Assembly: GCA_018873225.1 (NCBI GenBank)
Contig: JAEILZ010000005.1
Coordinates: forward strand, 372,001 to 436,000
DNA length: 64,000 nt
Source of the DNA: [Phialemoniopsis] sp. UDSM-2020
Lineage: Eukaryota; Ascomycota; Sordariomycetes; Thyridiales; Thyridiaceae
Reading direction: 5' to 3'
This document shows, in pieces, positions 9,348 to 20,503 of this stretch. The notes beneath the pieces were generated by a model. It made no database searches, was not told the DNA's origin, and saw only the letters and a list, made by a program, of their open reading frames with translations. The stretch's first letter is position 1, and each line of letters begins with the position of its first letter. The position numbers and the translations under genes are program-made.

Positions 9348-10892
9348 ATGTCCGTCATCCCGAAACCACAGTCGGTAAACATAAGCGATGGTTACGTCGA
9401 GCTCGCAAGTCTTGACGATGTCGTTACCGAGATTGACCCCTCACTGCCACATGAGGGCTACACAATAGACATCACGGCCGCAGGCGTCAACATCAAGGGC
9501 GGGTCGGATACAGGTGTATTCTATGCCCGTCAGACACTCCGGCAACTCCTCCCGCCATCCACTCTCAGGAAGGCTGGCAAGACCGAGGGCCCATGGCGGC
9601 TGCAAGCACAGCACATCTCCGACGCCCCATCGTCAGGCTTGAGCTGGCGAGGGTGCATGCTAGATGTTGCGCGCCACTTCATGCCCGTCCCGGATGTCCT
9701 GCGCTTCATTGAATTGCTGGCATTCCACAAGCTCAACGTACTGCACCTTCACCTCACAGACGACCAAGGCTGGCGGTTCCATGTGCCAAGCTGGCCGCGC
9801 CTAACGTCCGTGGGCGGCTGGCGTTCCCGGTCCATGCAAGGCTCCGTCGGGCATGAGTTATACGACAACAGGCCTCATGGCGGATTCTACTCGGAGGATG
9901 ATCTGCGGGAGATTGTAGCCTTTGCCGAGCAGCGTCACATCACAGTAGTGCCCGAGGTGAACATGCCGGGCCATATGCAAGCCGCGATCGCGGCGTACCC
10001 GGAGCTAGGAAACACGGACGTGCCGGGCTACCCGAAGAGCCTCCCCGTGCGCGAGGCCTGGGGCGTCTCGACACACGTGCTGAATGTTTCCGACAAGACG
10101 CTTGCATTCTGCCGCGAGATCCTCAACTTCATTTGCGACATTTTCCCGTCCAAAACAGTATGCATCGGCGGTGACGAGTGTCCGTATGAGGAATGGAAAG
10201 CGAGTCCCGCCGCGCAGGCCCGGATGAAAGAACTGGGCCTGAAGGAAGAGGTAGAGATACAGGCGTGGTTCACATCCCAGATGACGAGCCACCTAGCCAG
10301 TCGCGGAAGACATGCCTATGCATGGGACGAGGTTATGGCCGGCTACACGGGTCCCGTTGACGCCTTCACCGTCGCTGCCTGGAGAGGACCCAGACCGACG
10401 CTCGTCGCAGCCCGCCGAGGCTTCAAGACGGTGACGTGCCCGGACATCCACGCCTACTTAGACTACCGCCAGTCCGAGGACCCAGGCGAGCCGACACCCA
10501 TGGGGACTGTGCTATCACTTGAACACCTCTACGGCTGGCAACCCAGGCCATCCGAGCTGTCATCAGAAGAAGCCGCCAATATCGTTGGCGCACAGGTCAA
10601 CGTCTGGAGCGAGCACATGGAGACAGCGCGCCGCGTGGAATACATGGCGTTCCCCCGCCTTTGCGCCTTCGCCGAGGTCGCTTGGGGGAAGGGTAGGGAC
10701 GACAAGGAAGGTTTCAATGAGTTCTGTCAGAGGCTGGAGGATAGACACATAGCAAGACTGGAAGCTCTAGGGGTCAATTACCGGCCGCAGAGTGGGCCGC
10801 GGCCTTGGGATGCGCGACCCGGCGCCCCAGGCAAGACACATACGATGGAAGAGCGACTCAAGTGGCGGTACGAGGCAACCTCGGAGTTATAA
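9348..10892 (+). CDS. GH20 beta-N-acetylhexosaminidase, intracellular, bacterial-type
   Basis: One intronless exon of 514 residues from Met9348. The small N-terminal GH20b-like domain (about 1-105) precedes the TIM-barrel catalytic domain. The catalytic pair of GH20 is seen as CIGGDECPYEEW (D276, E277), the acidic residue polarising the substrate acetamido group next to the acid/base. Other hallmarks are the HLHLTDDQGWR strand and PEVNMPGHMQAA. The enzyme releases terminal GlcNAc or GalNAc. There is no signal peptide, so action is probably cytosolic on imported chitobiose or glycan fragments, unlike the secreted chitinolytic fungal enzymes. Its wording is closer to actinobacterial GH20 than to fungal NagA, which with the lack of introns hints at old transfer. 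An in-frame ATG at 9261 adds no plausible leader. Confidence 0.9.
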   Translation: MSVIPKPQSVNISDGYVELASLDDVVTEIDPSLPHEGYTIDITAAGVNIKGGSDTGVFYARQTLRQLLPPSTLRKAGKTEGPWRLQAQHISDAPSSGLSWRGCMLDVARHFMPVPDVLRFIELLAFHKLNVLHLHLTDDQGWRFHVPSWPRLTSVGGWRSRSMQGSVGHELYDNRPHGGFYSEDDLREIVAFAEQRHITVVPEVNMPGHMQAAIAAYPELGNTDVPGYPKSLPVREAWGVSTHVLNVSDKTLAFCREILNFICDIFPSKTVCIGGDECPYEEWKASPAAQARMKELGLKEEVEIQAWFTSQMTSHLASRGRHAYAWDEVMAGYTGPVDAFTVAAWRGPRPTLVAARRGFKTVTCPDIHAYLDYRQSEDPGEPTPMGTVLSLEHLYGWQPRPSELSSEEAANIVGAQVNVWSEHMETARRVEYMAFPRLCAFAEVAWGKGRDDKEGFNEFCQRLEDRHIARLEALGVNYRPQSGPRPWDARPGAPGKTHTMEERLKWRYEATSEL

Positions 10893-11240
10893 TTGCTTCA
10901 GAGAAAACTCAACTCAAGTATAGTTGATCACGATTTAGAGATGGTCAGTCGAATAAAAGCTCTGAAAGACGTCGACCGGCTTCAATCTCATCCCAATCAT
11001 AAAGTGAGGCCGAAACCCACCGTGTTGCTCGCCCTAGGGAATCAGCATACAAATCACTGCTATAATCATAGTTTAATGGTTGCTATGAAGAAACACATGG
11101 AAAAAAAGATTTGGTTGGTATATGTATTGCGCAAGAGAACACGAATTTTCTACATATGGCTAGCAAACGCCCCATGACGAATTCGAGAAGCAGCACCACC
11201 AGAACATCATAAGATGAAACGATCGCGAGATAAGAGGTAT
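10893..11240. other. intergenic, convergent 3' regions
   Basis: AT-rich spacer between two convergently transcribed genes; it should hold both polyadenylation regions. Nothing else seen. Confidence 0.5.
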
Positions 11241-13182
11241 TTATACAACCGGAGCAGTGACAGGCTCAACACCCTTCACATCCCCGTTCGTGACAGGCGC
11301 CTTCTCATGAGCCTCCTTCCACTCCTCCATCATGCCCGTGAAGTCGGACGGCAGATACGGCGACGTGAGCTCAGCGTAGAGGCTGGGCTTCCGATGCGTC
11401 TTCACGTTCATGTCCTTCATCAGCAGGTTCACGTAGGGCACGCCCTCAAAGACAAAGTCGGGCAGGCTGGCGCCGTAGCCCATCGGGTAGCGCCACTTGC
11501 CCCACTGCGTGTGCAGCATGATCTCGTCGACGATCTCCTGGTTCGTCTTGGGGAAGCGGTCGAGCTGGCCGCCCATGTACGCCGCGATCCAGTGGCCCTG
11601 CACCGTCGCGCACACGGCGGTGCTGACGCTCGAGATCATGCCGGCGAAGGCCAGGTTGCGCGACTCGACCATGGTGGAGGGGACGATGAAGCGGTAGTAG
11701 CGCAGCGGGTCGGCCTCCTTGGGCACGAAGGCGAGCTTGGGCTGGTCCTTGAGGATGGGGAACTGGCGCAGGACGTCTGCGTCTGCCTTCTCGGCCAGGG
11801 CCTTCTTCTCTGCTACGGTGCCGGGGAGGCCAAGCTGCTCCTCTCCCAGACCGGCGAATTTGATGGACGATTCCTTCTTCCAGCCTGTGGAGCAGACGAG
11901 CACGTCCGACTCGAGTGTCTCACCGCCAACGAGAACGACCTTGTGGGGTTCTAGGTGATCGATGTTGTCGATGTGCACGCGGATCCTGCCCTGCTTGACG
12001 AGGTCGAAGAAGGGTGTCTCGTAGTTAAGAATACTGAGACCGCTGCCGATCCAGAATGCCGAGTTCCACGGTTTGAGCTTCTTCAGTTCTGGGTTGGAAT
12101 CGTACCCAATAGCAGATGTAACATCATTGCTCAGCACCTTCCAGAATGACCTGACGATGAAACGGCCGAGAGTTGTTCCGTGTAGAAATCTTCGGATGCC
12201 AGGGTAGCCGTCCTCGTCGCCCCACGGGCAAGGGCTCATCCAGCTCATGCAGCGAACGTTGAGAAGCTGGTCCAACCGCTTCTTAAGCGGCGTCACAAAC
12301 GCGGGCGAGATCCAGACCGGCCCATGACCATTGGGTCTCACGATGAGATCCACCTGTGCGCCCTCCTGAACCATGGCGTAGCACACGTCGTACGCAGACT
12401 TGGCGCCGCCAACAACAGTCGCGTGCTTGATGTTCTTGAGGTTGGGCGCTTCCTTGCAGAAATCTTTCGCGTGAAAGAACGGCGCCTCGAATTTGTCCGA
12501 GTCGCGATATGTGGGCATATTGGGAGTCGACGTCAAGCCGGTGGCCAAGATGAGCTTCGCCGTGTCGACTTTCCGGCTCCCTTCGGGCGTGGTGACGGTC
12601 AACCTCCAGCCATCATCGCCATTCTTCTCAACAAGGTTGACTGCCGTGTTGAACTGGATGCGGTCGTAGAAATCGAACTTCTTGGCAAAGTCCGTGAGAT
12701 ATCTGTGCAGCACGGCGCCGGGGATGTGGTTGTTCGGCTTGACGCCGTACTTGTCTTCCGACATGGGGAAATCCGGGTACTCGTAGGTGCCAACCATGTT
12801 GTTGGACTTGAGGCCGGGGTAGAGCCGGTTGTTTGACCATGTGCCACCGCACGACTCGGCGGCTTCCAGCACCGCGATCTTGGCGTTGGGGTGCAGCTGT
12901 CTGTAGGCCTTTGCAGCAGCCAGACCGAACCAGCCTGAGAATTACACGTCCTGTCAGTCTTCTGCCATCCTACCAATGCGATGTCTACCAGCATCACCTA
13001 CCTGCACCCACAACGACCGTGTCAAATGATTCCTTCATAACGACTTTTGTGGTATGAAACCTGCGAAAAGGGTTCACAACGCTTCTGACCGGCGCACGAT
13101 AGGCGACAACAATTGGCTTGCAGACGACAGTGTTACGTGGATGGAGGAACCGACGGACGGGCTCTCGCGCGTAGAATGACAT
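11241..13182 (-). CDS. flavin-containing monooxygenase, 624 aa
   Basis: Exons 13182-13002 and 12934-11241 join across a 67-nt GTAGGT..CTCAG intron. The junction restores the FAD-binding GxGxxG as VVVGAGWFG (G59, G61, G64). A second nucleotide-binding stretch, VVGGAKSAYDV near residues 235-245, fits the NADPH site, and FEAPFFHAKDF resembles the FMO fingerprint. The enzyme class oxygenates N, S or carbonyl carbon of small substrates with NADPH and O2. The first ~48 residues are Arg-rich, without acidic residues except one, and end in RRFHTTK, which reads like a mitochondrial presequence; Met49 is an alternative cytosolic start. It lies next to the aromatic-acid cluster, and an inverted TTCCGA pair sits ~580 bp upstream. 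The substrate is unknown. Confidence 0.88.
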
Positions 13183-14893
13183 CTGCTACAGAGAAGGAAG
13201 GAAGGAGGAGAGAGAGCGCGGACGGAGGGTGGAAGGGCTTCTTGAACGTGGCTTGCGACAGAGACAATGCAATTTGTTATCTACCCCAAAGCGTCGGGTC
13301 CCAGGGTATCGAAGCCAAGCCCCTGCTACAGATCTGGTTGGTCAATAACCGGGGTGCATCTATCTCCAACTCGCTAGGAGCCACTGGGCAGCTGCTCGGG
13401 AATCTGCGTGAGCTCTTCCCGACAGGCACCAGGGGCATTTCCGCCAGGGAACTTTGCCGACATGCTTGCGATAAGGAGCAGCTGGACAGCTTCAATGGGA
13501 TGTACTCTTATTGGAAGATGCCTGAATGGCCCTCGGCCAGAAACGCGGGGAAAGCTGCAGGTCTGGGGAAGCAAAAGGGTTGTCACACGGTTCAGGAGCG
13601 GAAGCATGTGGCGGACTCCGCTAATCCTTAACCTCGAGACGCCTACATCTGATGCTAGCTTTGACCGAGATTAGCTTCGTGCCCCGGCATCGTTTCCCTG
13701 TTCTTGGGTGTGCTTGTCACCCCCGTCTCGCCTGGCGTCGGAAAGTGGGACTGGGTTAGGAAGTTCCGAAGAGTCTGTCGGAACGGCGCTAAGCTCGACC
13801 TTGACTGCCAAGGCTGCTTGTCTAAACCCGATATCAACACCTTTGGCGAGCTAGATCTGTGATGCATTATTGGCGTTACGTAAATCCGCCAGATGTTTCA
13901 ACTTTCCAACAGACCTTGATGATAGAGCCTGGATTCACCACCACCCAGCCGAGTCCTTTGGCAAGAGACACATGTCGCAAAAGAGAAACATAAACGGAGT
14001 ACATACAAGCTGTTTGGAGCAAACGGTCTCCAATGCGCATCTTAAGTGCTTACTTTGGAGAATGCCTGCATGCGGGGTAGGTAAGCTTAATTGGACCCCA
14101 GCCAGACGATTCCTTCAGTCGTGAGACTGCCCTTGCCTACTTAGACGCAGAATAACATCAACCGAGATCAGCAAAATCTGGACATTCCTTGTCCGGAATA
14201 AGTCATACTCTGCGCGCGCGTGGTGCAGTCTGAGCCGCGGCTTTGCTGTGCTTATCTCTGTTGTGGCCTGGACTGTTGATCGTGTGGACCCCTGGACGAT
14301 TAAGCTTGTGCTTGAAGATACGGGAGGCAGATGCCCACCCATCCATCCCAGTGACTAGCTTTATCTCCAAATGGAGGTGTCGGTAAACATCCTGCGGATG
14401 TTCCCCAAACTGTCGGGTGAGTTCTTGAGTTTGATCAGCTCTAGTCGTACACTTCTGTCCTCTTTGAAGGGGCCTAGCGAAACTCAGGTATTTCAAATCA
14501 CTGCTTTGTCTTCAGCTGTGCGGGTGGATCTGGGGTACCTATTATCCGTGTTGGTGGCTTTCGCTCATGATCCGAGCGGCGGCTGGGGTGGACAAAGGCC
14601 AAGACCCTTAACCGAACCGCCCTGGTCTGGAGCCATCAACTCAGGTTTAGCTCCCCCAATGATAGACCTTAATTGAGCGGTATCTGTACCCCGCACAGAT
14701 GCTTTGACACTAGACAGGAAGCTATTTTCGACTAGGGAATGGTGCTAGACCTGTCTTTGTCGAGACTCGTGCTGCTATCTCATGCCCTGTTGCGTACGTT
14801 GCCACACCACGCGGCATGTTCTTGGCTCGGTGACCCTTCCCCTCATTGTTCGTCTCCAATGCGTGACCCGAACAAACGCAAGAGAAAGCCGGC
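13183..14893. other. intergenic, 1.7 kb, promoters of FMO and Zn2Cys6 regulator
   Basis: No convincing gene. ORFs up to 172 codons exist but have no family resemblance and overlap the FMO 5' end. The stretch separates divergently transcribed genes and carries the TTCCGA/TCGGAA inverted pair listed separately. Confidence 0.5.
13764..13783. promoter_or_regulatory. TTCCGA-N8-TCGGAA inverted repeat
   Basis: Perfect 6-bp inverted half-sites, 13764-13769 and 13778-13783. The same half-site recurs in the promoters of the cluster to the right. CCG/CGG inverted triplets are what Zn2Cys6 dimers bind, so this is a candidate operator for the FMO or the neighbouring regulator gene. Confidence 0.45.
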
Positions 14894-17387
14894 ATGATGC
14901 CTCAGCTACGAGATGGTCGAGTCGTGAAGCGCTCTGGCAATGCCAATGGCAGCGAGCCGGGCAAGCGCCAAAGAGCGCCGTACGCGCTGCGAGCTTGCGA
15001 TGCATGCCGAAGGCGCAAAGGCAAATGCGATGGAGGCCAACCGTGCGGCCATTGCGCCGGACGTGGGCAGAGCTGTAACTACAACACGAGCTTGGGATCA
15101 GACGAATGGTGGCTCTCGTCAGTCGCAAACGAAGTCGCCGATCGTGGTGAACAGCAGCTTCGAGCGAAACGACCGAGTTCAGCAACATCGAGGTAAGCTC
15201 GTCCGGCCTGCCGCCTGCGCATGGTCTTCTGTAAGACAGTTGCTCATCCGACTTTGTAGCAACGACAACCTCCAAGCATCTATCATCGAAATGATGTCAA
15301 ATCTCCAGGGACAACTGGACAGTCTTGCATCCCAAGTTCGATCATCCAACCAGAACCCGACTGGGCCGGCAGCCAACGCCAGTAATGCAAGCGACGGGAT
15401 CGACGGAGACGACCCGACGCCCTTGACCGAGGCCCCTTCGACAGAGGCGAACACAGGCTTCACCGGCCATGTGGTGCGACGGGCATCGCAACACTTTTAC
15501 GGACCGACGAGTCCAGAATACAGTCTGAACGTAGCACAGATCAAGCTGCGCCAAATAACGTCCTTGGGGGCGTCCTTACAGAAACAACATCTGCAGCTCG
15601 CCAGCATTGACGATGAAGCTGTCTCCGATCATGAAGATGGCAATGAGGTGGATCAATCGACGCCCGCAGGCTCACCGCAGAGCCGCGACCGTGGAGAGAC
15701 GACGAAGTTGATGCAGTTTCGCTCCCTGATGAGCCTCCAGGAAGCGGTGCGGCTTCTATTTGTATACCAGGAAGTGGTCGGCGACTTTCATCCAATAATA
15801 GACATCGACAAGATGATGGCGCGCGTTCGATCGTGCTACGCGGATGTTGACCCGGCACTCTGGGACTGTTCTCCAGGTCGAACAGGTTCTACCTCAGGAG
15901 ACGAAGAAATCATAATCCTGAACCTTGCTTTGGCGATTGCGCTGCGTGCTGAAGCAAACTCATCGACACACGAAATGGAGGGTCAGATCCGAGAGAGTTT
16001 TCAGGACGCAGTCAACAGTCGGATAGCTGCTCCTGCCACTAGTCTCAACTCCGTGACTATCACATTGCTCAAGGTACGTCGTCGACGTGAGCGTGTACCT
16101 ATTCAGACGCCTAACATCGGGATCGCAGGGTTACTATGACTTCTTCTACGACATGATTCGCTCCGCATGGCGAATGTGCGGAATTGCAGGGCGCATGCTC
16201 ATGGAACTCGGTCTTCACAACGGCGATCAGTCCAAATACGTACTCGACTCTGATTCACAACGCACAGATGTCTCGACACTTGTGTGTAGCATCGTCATCC
16301 TTGACCGCCAATGGAGTGCGTCGACAGGCCTGCCGAAGAACTTTCAAGACTCCCACTTCGACCCTTTGCCCAAAGCATCTGTAAGCAAGATTCTGCGACA
16401 CTATCACTTTGGAAGGTATTAACCTTTCAATAGATCAAGAATCCTTACCTCAAAGCCATGTTGTCTTTCATCCTGATCAGCGACAAGTTCAACGACCCGA
16501 TATCCCAAGCTGCCAAGGGCGAGAAATACGACGATGACGATGCTTTCGAGGTGATGAATTTCCAGATCGAGCAATGGCGCAAGAAATCTATTGGCGCGCA
16601 TTGTCTCACTCATGTAGAGTCATGGCAGACGAACCCGTCGAGCAGGCCGCCTTCGTGGGCCATCTTACTAATTCTTCGAGCCATGTCCATCCGCAGTCTC
16701 CTGCTCAAGCCCTGTTTCTTTTCTCCACAGGATGTGGAAGTCAGCAAGAAGTATCTCCGGCCCGCGATAGAGATCGCCTCGACTATGATGAATGTTATGT
16801 ACATATTGGACACCACGACCGACATCTTCAGGAAACAGCATCCTTATTATCAGCACCTCCTAGCCTCAGCTTCAGCCTTGACCTTCCTAATCGTCGCCTC
16901 CCTGGAGCAGAACAGACATACTCGAACGATGAGCCTACCTGCGGACCTCATCGAGTCTCTCAACCGAACTACGGACATGGCGATCATTCTAGCATCCAAC
17001 TACGCCAAGACTTCGAGAGCATCACGCCGGCTGTTGAAAAAGCTCTCCGAAATGCGGGGGAGTCTGATCAGCCTAGGTCTGACAAGGACGACGACGTCTC
17101 ATGACAGGCGACAGAGTCAGAGAATCGGCTCAGAGATCTCGCTCGCCAACACCTCTAGAACAGTCCAGAGAAAAGGCATTCCACAACCGCAGGTCTCCCA
17201 GCCGGTGTTTGACTTTACTCCTGAATATCCTCCGCCCTTCGACGGCAGTACCTCTGCACCAGCCTTCTCTGGTACGATGGCACCTCTACCCGACTTCGAT
17301 CTCCAGTGTGGGGGATGGGCCGAGTCTCTCTGGTTTCATTGGCCGCTTGGCACCGAGTCTAGCATGTTTCCTGAACCTGGTACTTAG
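14894..17387 (+). CDS. Zn2Cys6 transcription factor with fungal_trans domain, 772 aa
   Basis: Four exons (14894-15192, 15260-16073, 16129-16380, 16434-17387) keep phase throughout. Residues 35-61 are a zinc cluster, CDACRRRKGKCD...PCGHC...C (C35, C38, C45, C51, C54, C61), preceded by a basic patch, KRQRAPYALR. Exons 2-4 encode a fungal-specific middle-homology domain, recognisable by GYYDFFYDMIRSAWRMCGIAGRM joined across intron 2 (shown in two exons) and ELGLHNGD. It is a nuclear regulator. It stands at the left edge of the UbiX/UbiD and 2-hydroxyacid gene group and is the best candidate for its pathway-specific activator; this is inferred from position only. A Met-Met start (14894/14897) is ambiguous by one residue. 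Confidence 0.9.
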
Positions 17388-17537
17388 CATGCAGGCTAGA
17401 ATGTTGGGTATACACGGAGTCAAGGAGCGCCTCTGCACTGTTTGGGAATCGGTATGAATGGGTATCATGTGCTATTTGTATTCGTCTGTAGCTGTGGCGT
17501 TGCAACTATGTAATAGAATAATGCTCATGACATTCAT

Positions 17538-18416
17538 TCAACCTGCTGCTGCACTCGTCTTGCGCTCGACTGATGAGGTTTCTTCGGCTCTCGTCGTGCC
17601 ACGCTCTCGACTCCCCACCTGCTGGCGCTGGAACCCATCCCAACGCTCAAAACCGTTGGTATGAATTCCCAAAGAGTCCAACATCCTCCCAGAAGTCTGA
17701 TCGATTAAGTCCTCCAAGCTCGCTGGTCTCGTGTAAAACGCCGGAACGGGCGGGAAGATCGTGGCGCCCGCGCGCCGCAGGAAGAGCATGTTGTCGAGGT
17801 GCACGTCGTTGAGCGGGCACTCGCGCACCGCGAGGACCAGCTTGCGGTTCTCCTTGAGGCTGACGTCGGCCGCGCGCGAGATGAGGTCGTCGCAGAAGCC
17901 CGAGCGCACGGCGGCCAGCGTCTTCATGCTGCAGGGGACGATGATCATGCCGTCGTGTTGGAAGGACCCGGACGCGATCGGCGCCGAGAGGTCCTTCGCG
18001 GTGTATGTCCTGCTCGCCATCCCGCGGATCTCCGCCTCGCTCAGCGACGTCTCGTATTTCATCGTCGCGAGCGCCCACTTGCTTATGACGAGATGCGTCT
18101 CGATACCGAGATCTCGTAGGATGGAAAGGATGCGTATTGCGTACACTGTGCCGGTCGCGCCGGTGATGCCTATGACTATCCTCTGTGGTCTCTGGGGTTC
18201 CTGTCGGATTCGATGTTGCTGCAGCGTGTTGTGGACGTCATATCGGTGGTCTCTCAACCTCGGAGCTGAGGATGGCAAGTCGTAGTTCGATGCTGGTGGC
18301 GTGCCCAGGGGCTGTATCGTATGAAATCCCGCCCGGGCTGATCTGCATAAGACTCGAGATGATTTGGCGCCCCATGTCCAAATGGTTCTACGCAAGCAAG
18401 GAGTAGCCATTGTCAA
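17538..18416 (-). CDS. UbiX/PAD1-type flavin prenyltransferase
   Basis: Single exon, 292 residues. The UbiX core begins near residue 80 with the FMN-binding GITGATGTVYAIRIL stretch and continues through VPCSMKTLAAVRSG, ISRAADVSLKE and PAFYTRP, all family landmarks. UbiX proteins attach a dimethylallyl group to FMN and so make prenylated FMN, the cofactor of UbiD decarboxylases. The 80-residue N-terminal extension is basic (RRTIWTWGAKSSRVLC) and looks like a mitochondrial presequence, as in yeast Pad1. A hydrophilic C-terminal tail of about 40 residues is extra. The gene is divergent from the UbiD gene across 412 bp, the same pairing as yeast PAD1-FDC1, so it surely supplies that enzyme's cofactor. 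Confidence 0.92.
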   Translation of the reverse strand: MTMATPCLRRTIWTWGAKSSRVLCRSARAGFHTIQPLGTPPASNYDLPSSAPRLRDHRYDVHNTLQQHRIRQEPQRPQRIVIGITGATGTVYAIRILSILRDLGIETHLVISKWALATMKYETSLSEAEIRGMASRTYTAKDLSAPIASGSFQHDGMIIVPCSMKTLAAVRSGFCDDLISRAADVSLKENRKLVLAVRECPLNDVHLDNMLFLRRAGATIFPPVPAFYTRPASLEDLIDQTSGRMLDSLGIHTNGFERWDGFQRQQVGSRERGTTRAEETSSVERKTSAAAG

Positions 18417-18828
18417 GTCTCACCGAGAATCAAGATATGGTAGATAAGCAAAGTGGGCGGTACTTGCAAGCGAAATAGCTGATATAAGTCACATCCGGAG
18501 CACCCCCCACTCAACTAGAGCACTCCAGCGCCAGAAGGCGAAATGCCATGCCATAGTACTCCTCAAAGGTGTGGCTAGGCATTCAAAGCTAGCCTGAGAT
18601 AACGTGGACTCTACGAATGTGTCCCGGTTCCGAATGTCGGAAGCTCCGTCAATATGGGGTGGATGGGTACTGTTCCCCACACCGGGACAGGAACGCCGGA
18701 TAACTACCTAGCTTAGGCAAATAATACGGCATGAGTGTTGATAGATAGTGTTGGTTCATGAGATCATAACAACTTGAGGAGCATTGAGGACCTTGTCGCG
18801 CAGCTAATTGAAAGCAGAACAAGCAACA
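18417..18828. promoter_or_regulatory. shared divergent promoter of UbiX and UbiD genes
   Basis: A 412-bp spacer between start codons. Near its middle is the TTCCGA-N3-TCGGAA inverted repeat listed separately. Confidence 0.6.
18628..18642. promoter_or_regulatory. TTCCGA-ATG-TCGGAA inverted repeat
   Basis: Perfect 15-bp palindrome with 3-bp centre, placed centrally in the UbiX-UbiD divergent promoter. It shares its half-site with elements upstream of the dehydrogenase, ALDH, decarboxylase and FMO genes. Confidence 0.5.
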
Positions 18829-20503
18829 ATGGTGCGACTTGCGATTACTAGCATCAAGACCCTTCCGTCCCTACGGCACACGGGCTTCAAGGCCTGCTGT
18901 GGAGCCCCGTGTTATCGCCAGAAAAGCACGCTCGCATCACAGCCAGAGCATATTGCAGCGCAGCTCGACTTCCGCACTTTCATTGACGTACTGCGAAAGG
19001 ATGGTGACCTTGCCGAGATCGAGCAGGAGATCGATCCTCACCTCGAAGTAGGCGCCATCGTCAGACGGGTCAGCGAAGTCAACGGCAAAGCGCCTCTTTT
19101 CAACAATGTGAAAGGAGCCAAGGATGGGTTATGGAGGATGTTTGGAAACGCTGCGAGTTTAAGAAGATCCGAGGAGGAGAGATACGGGCGAATTGCTCGG
19201 TCACTTGGCCTACCGCCGAACTCAAGCTGGAAGGCCATCCTCGAGAGGAGTCAAGAAGGGAAGACTCGTCCTCCACTACCGCCTCGAATTGTGTCCACGG
19301 GTCCCTGCAAGCAAAACAAAATCTCTGGTGAAGAGATCGACCTCAACAAGCTGCCAGCACCTATGCTGCATCAGGCCGATGGCGGCAAATACCTTCAATC
19401 ATACGGAGTTCACGTTTTGCAATCACCAGACGCCTCGTGGACGAACTGGTCAATATTTCGAGGCATGGTCCACGACAGCAGACGTCTTGTCTGCCTCGTA
19501 GGTACTGGCCAGCACAATTCTGTCATCAGAGAAAAGTGGCTGGCGGAAGGCAAAACTGAGATGCCCTGGGCTCTGGCTTTTGGTGTCCCTCCTGCTGCCA
19601 ACTTGGCTGCGGCGTGCCCAATCCCAGAGGGTGTTTCGGAGGCCGAGTTCGTCGGTGCGATCGTTGGCCATCCACTCGAGGTGGTCAAGTGCGAGACCAA
19701 TGACCTTATGGTGCCTGCAAACAGCGAGATTGTCTTTGAGGGTACCTTCTCCCTTGTTGACAAGGCCTTCGAAGGACCATTCGAGGATTATCAGGGCCTT
19801 CACTTTGACGACGATAGGCACATGCACCCTCTCTTTACTGTCAACACTATCACGTATCGAAATGATGCTATTCTGCCTGTGTCCGTTCCTGGAAGAATCA
19901 CGGACGAATCAGTAAGTCTTGCAAATCCAATACGGGTTGCACCAGTCTTTACTGAACTTATTCACGCAGCATACGACCGCATCAATGGCCTCGGAAGAGC
20001 TTTTGATGTTCTGCAGAAAGCATGACCTTCCCATCCTAGACGCGTTTGCCCCCCTTGAGACCATGGCCACTTGGTGTGCCCTAAAAGTTGATACCGACAG
20101 ACTCACTGAACTCAAGACCAACTCGAAAGAGTTTTGTGAGAAGCTGGGCCGCATAGTCTTCAACGATAAGAGCTCCATGCTCATCAATCGCATTATGCTC
20201 TTCGGGCACGATGTCGACGTCCGCAATTTCAAGGATATTATGTGGGCACTGGTGACCAGGTGTCGACCAGGCCAGGACGAGTATGTCTTTGAAGACGTCC
20301 CCGGTTTTCCGTTGACACCATATATGTCACATGGAGGAGGCAACCCAAAGATGGGTGGCAAGGTCATCTCGGACTGTTTGTTTCCGATGGAGTACAAGGG
20401 AGAGAAGTCCTTTAGAGGCGTCGACTTTGAGAGGAGCTATACGAAGGAGGTCAAGGACCGAGTACTTGCCAACTGGACAGCGATGGGGTTTGACCAGGTT
20501 TAG
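18829..20503 (+). CDS. UbiD-family (FDC-type) prenyl-FMN-dependent decarboxylase, 538 aa
   Basis: Exon 1 (18829-19911) and exon 2 (19970-20503) join at GAATCA|GTAAGT with a CACGCAG acceptor and give 538 residues. UbiD landmarks: the N-terminal RTFIDVLRKDGDLAEIE start, and the FEGPFEDYQGLHFDDDR segment with two acidic residues that correspond by position to the catalytic glutamates of Fdc1. The class reversibly decarboxylates aromatic or alpha,beta-unsaturated acids such as cinnamates and hydroxybenzoates using prenylated FMN. The first ~35 residues are basic and look like a mitochondrial presequence, matching the UbiX partner. Met18829 is preferred; 18808 adds seven residues. The exact substrate is not readable, and the sequence is not obviously a simple Fdc1 orthologue. 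Confidence 0.9.

Noticed and set aside
13113..13631. 172-codon ORF in the FMO upstream region
   Set aside because: Overlaps the FMO 5' end, has no domain and no codon bias like the real genes.
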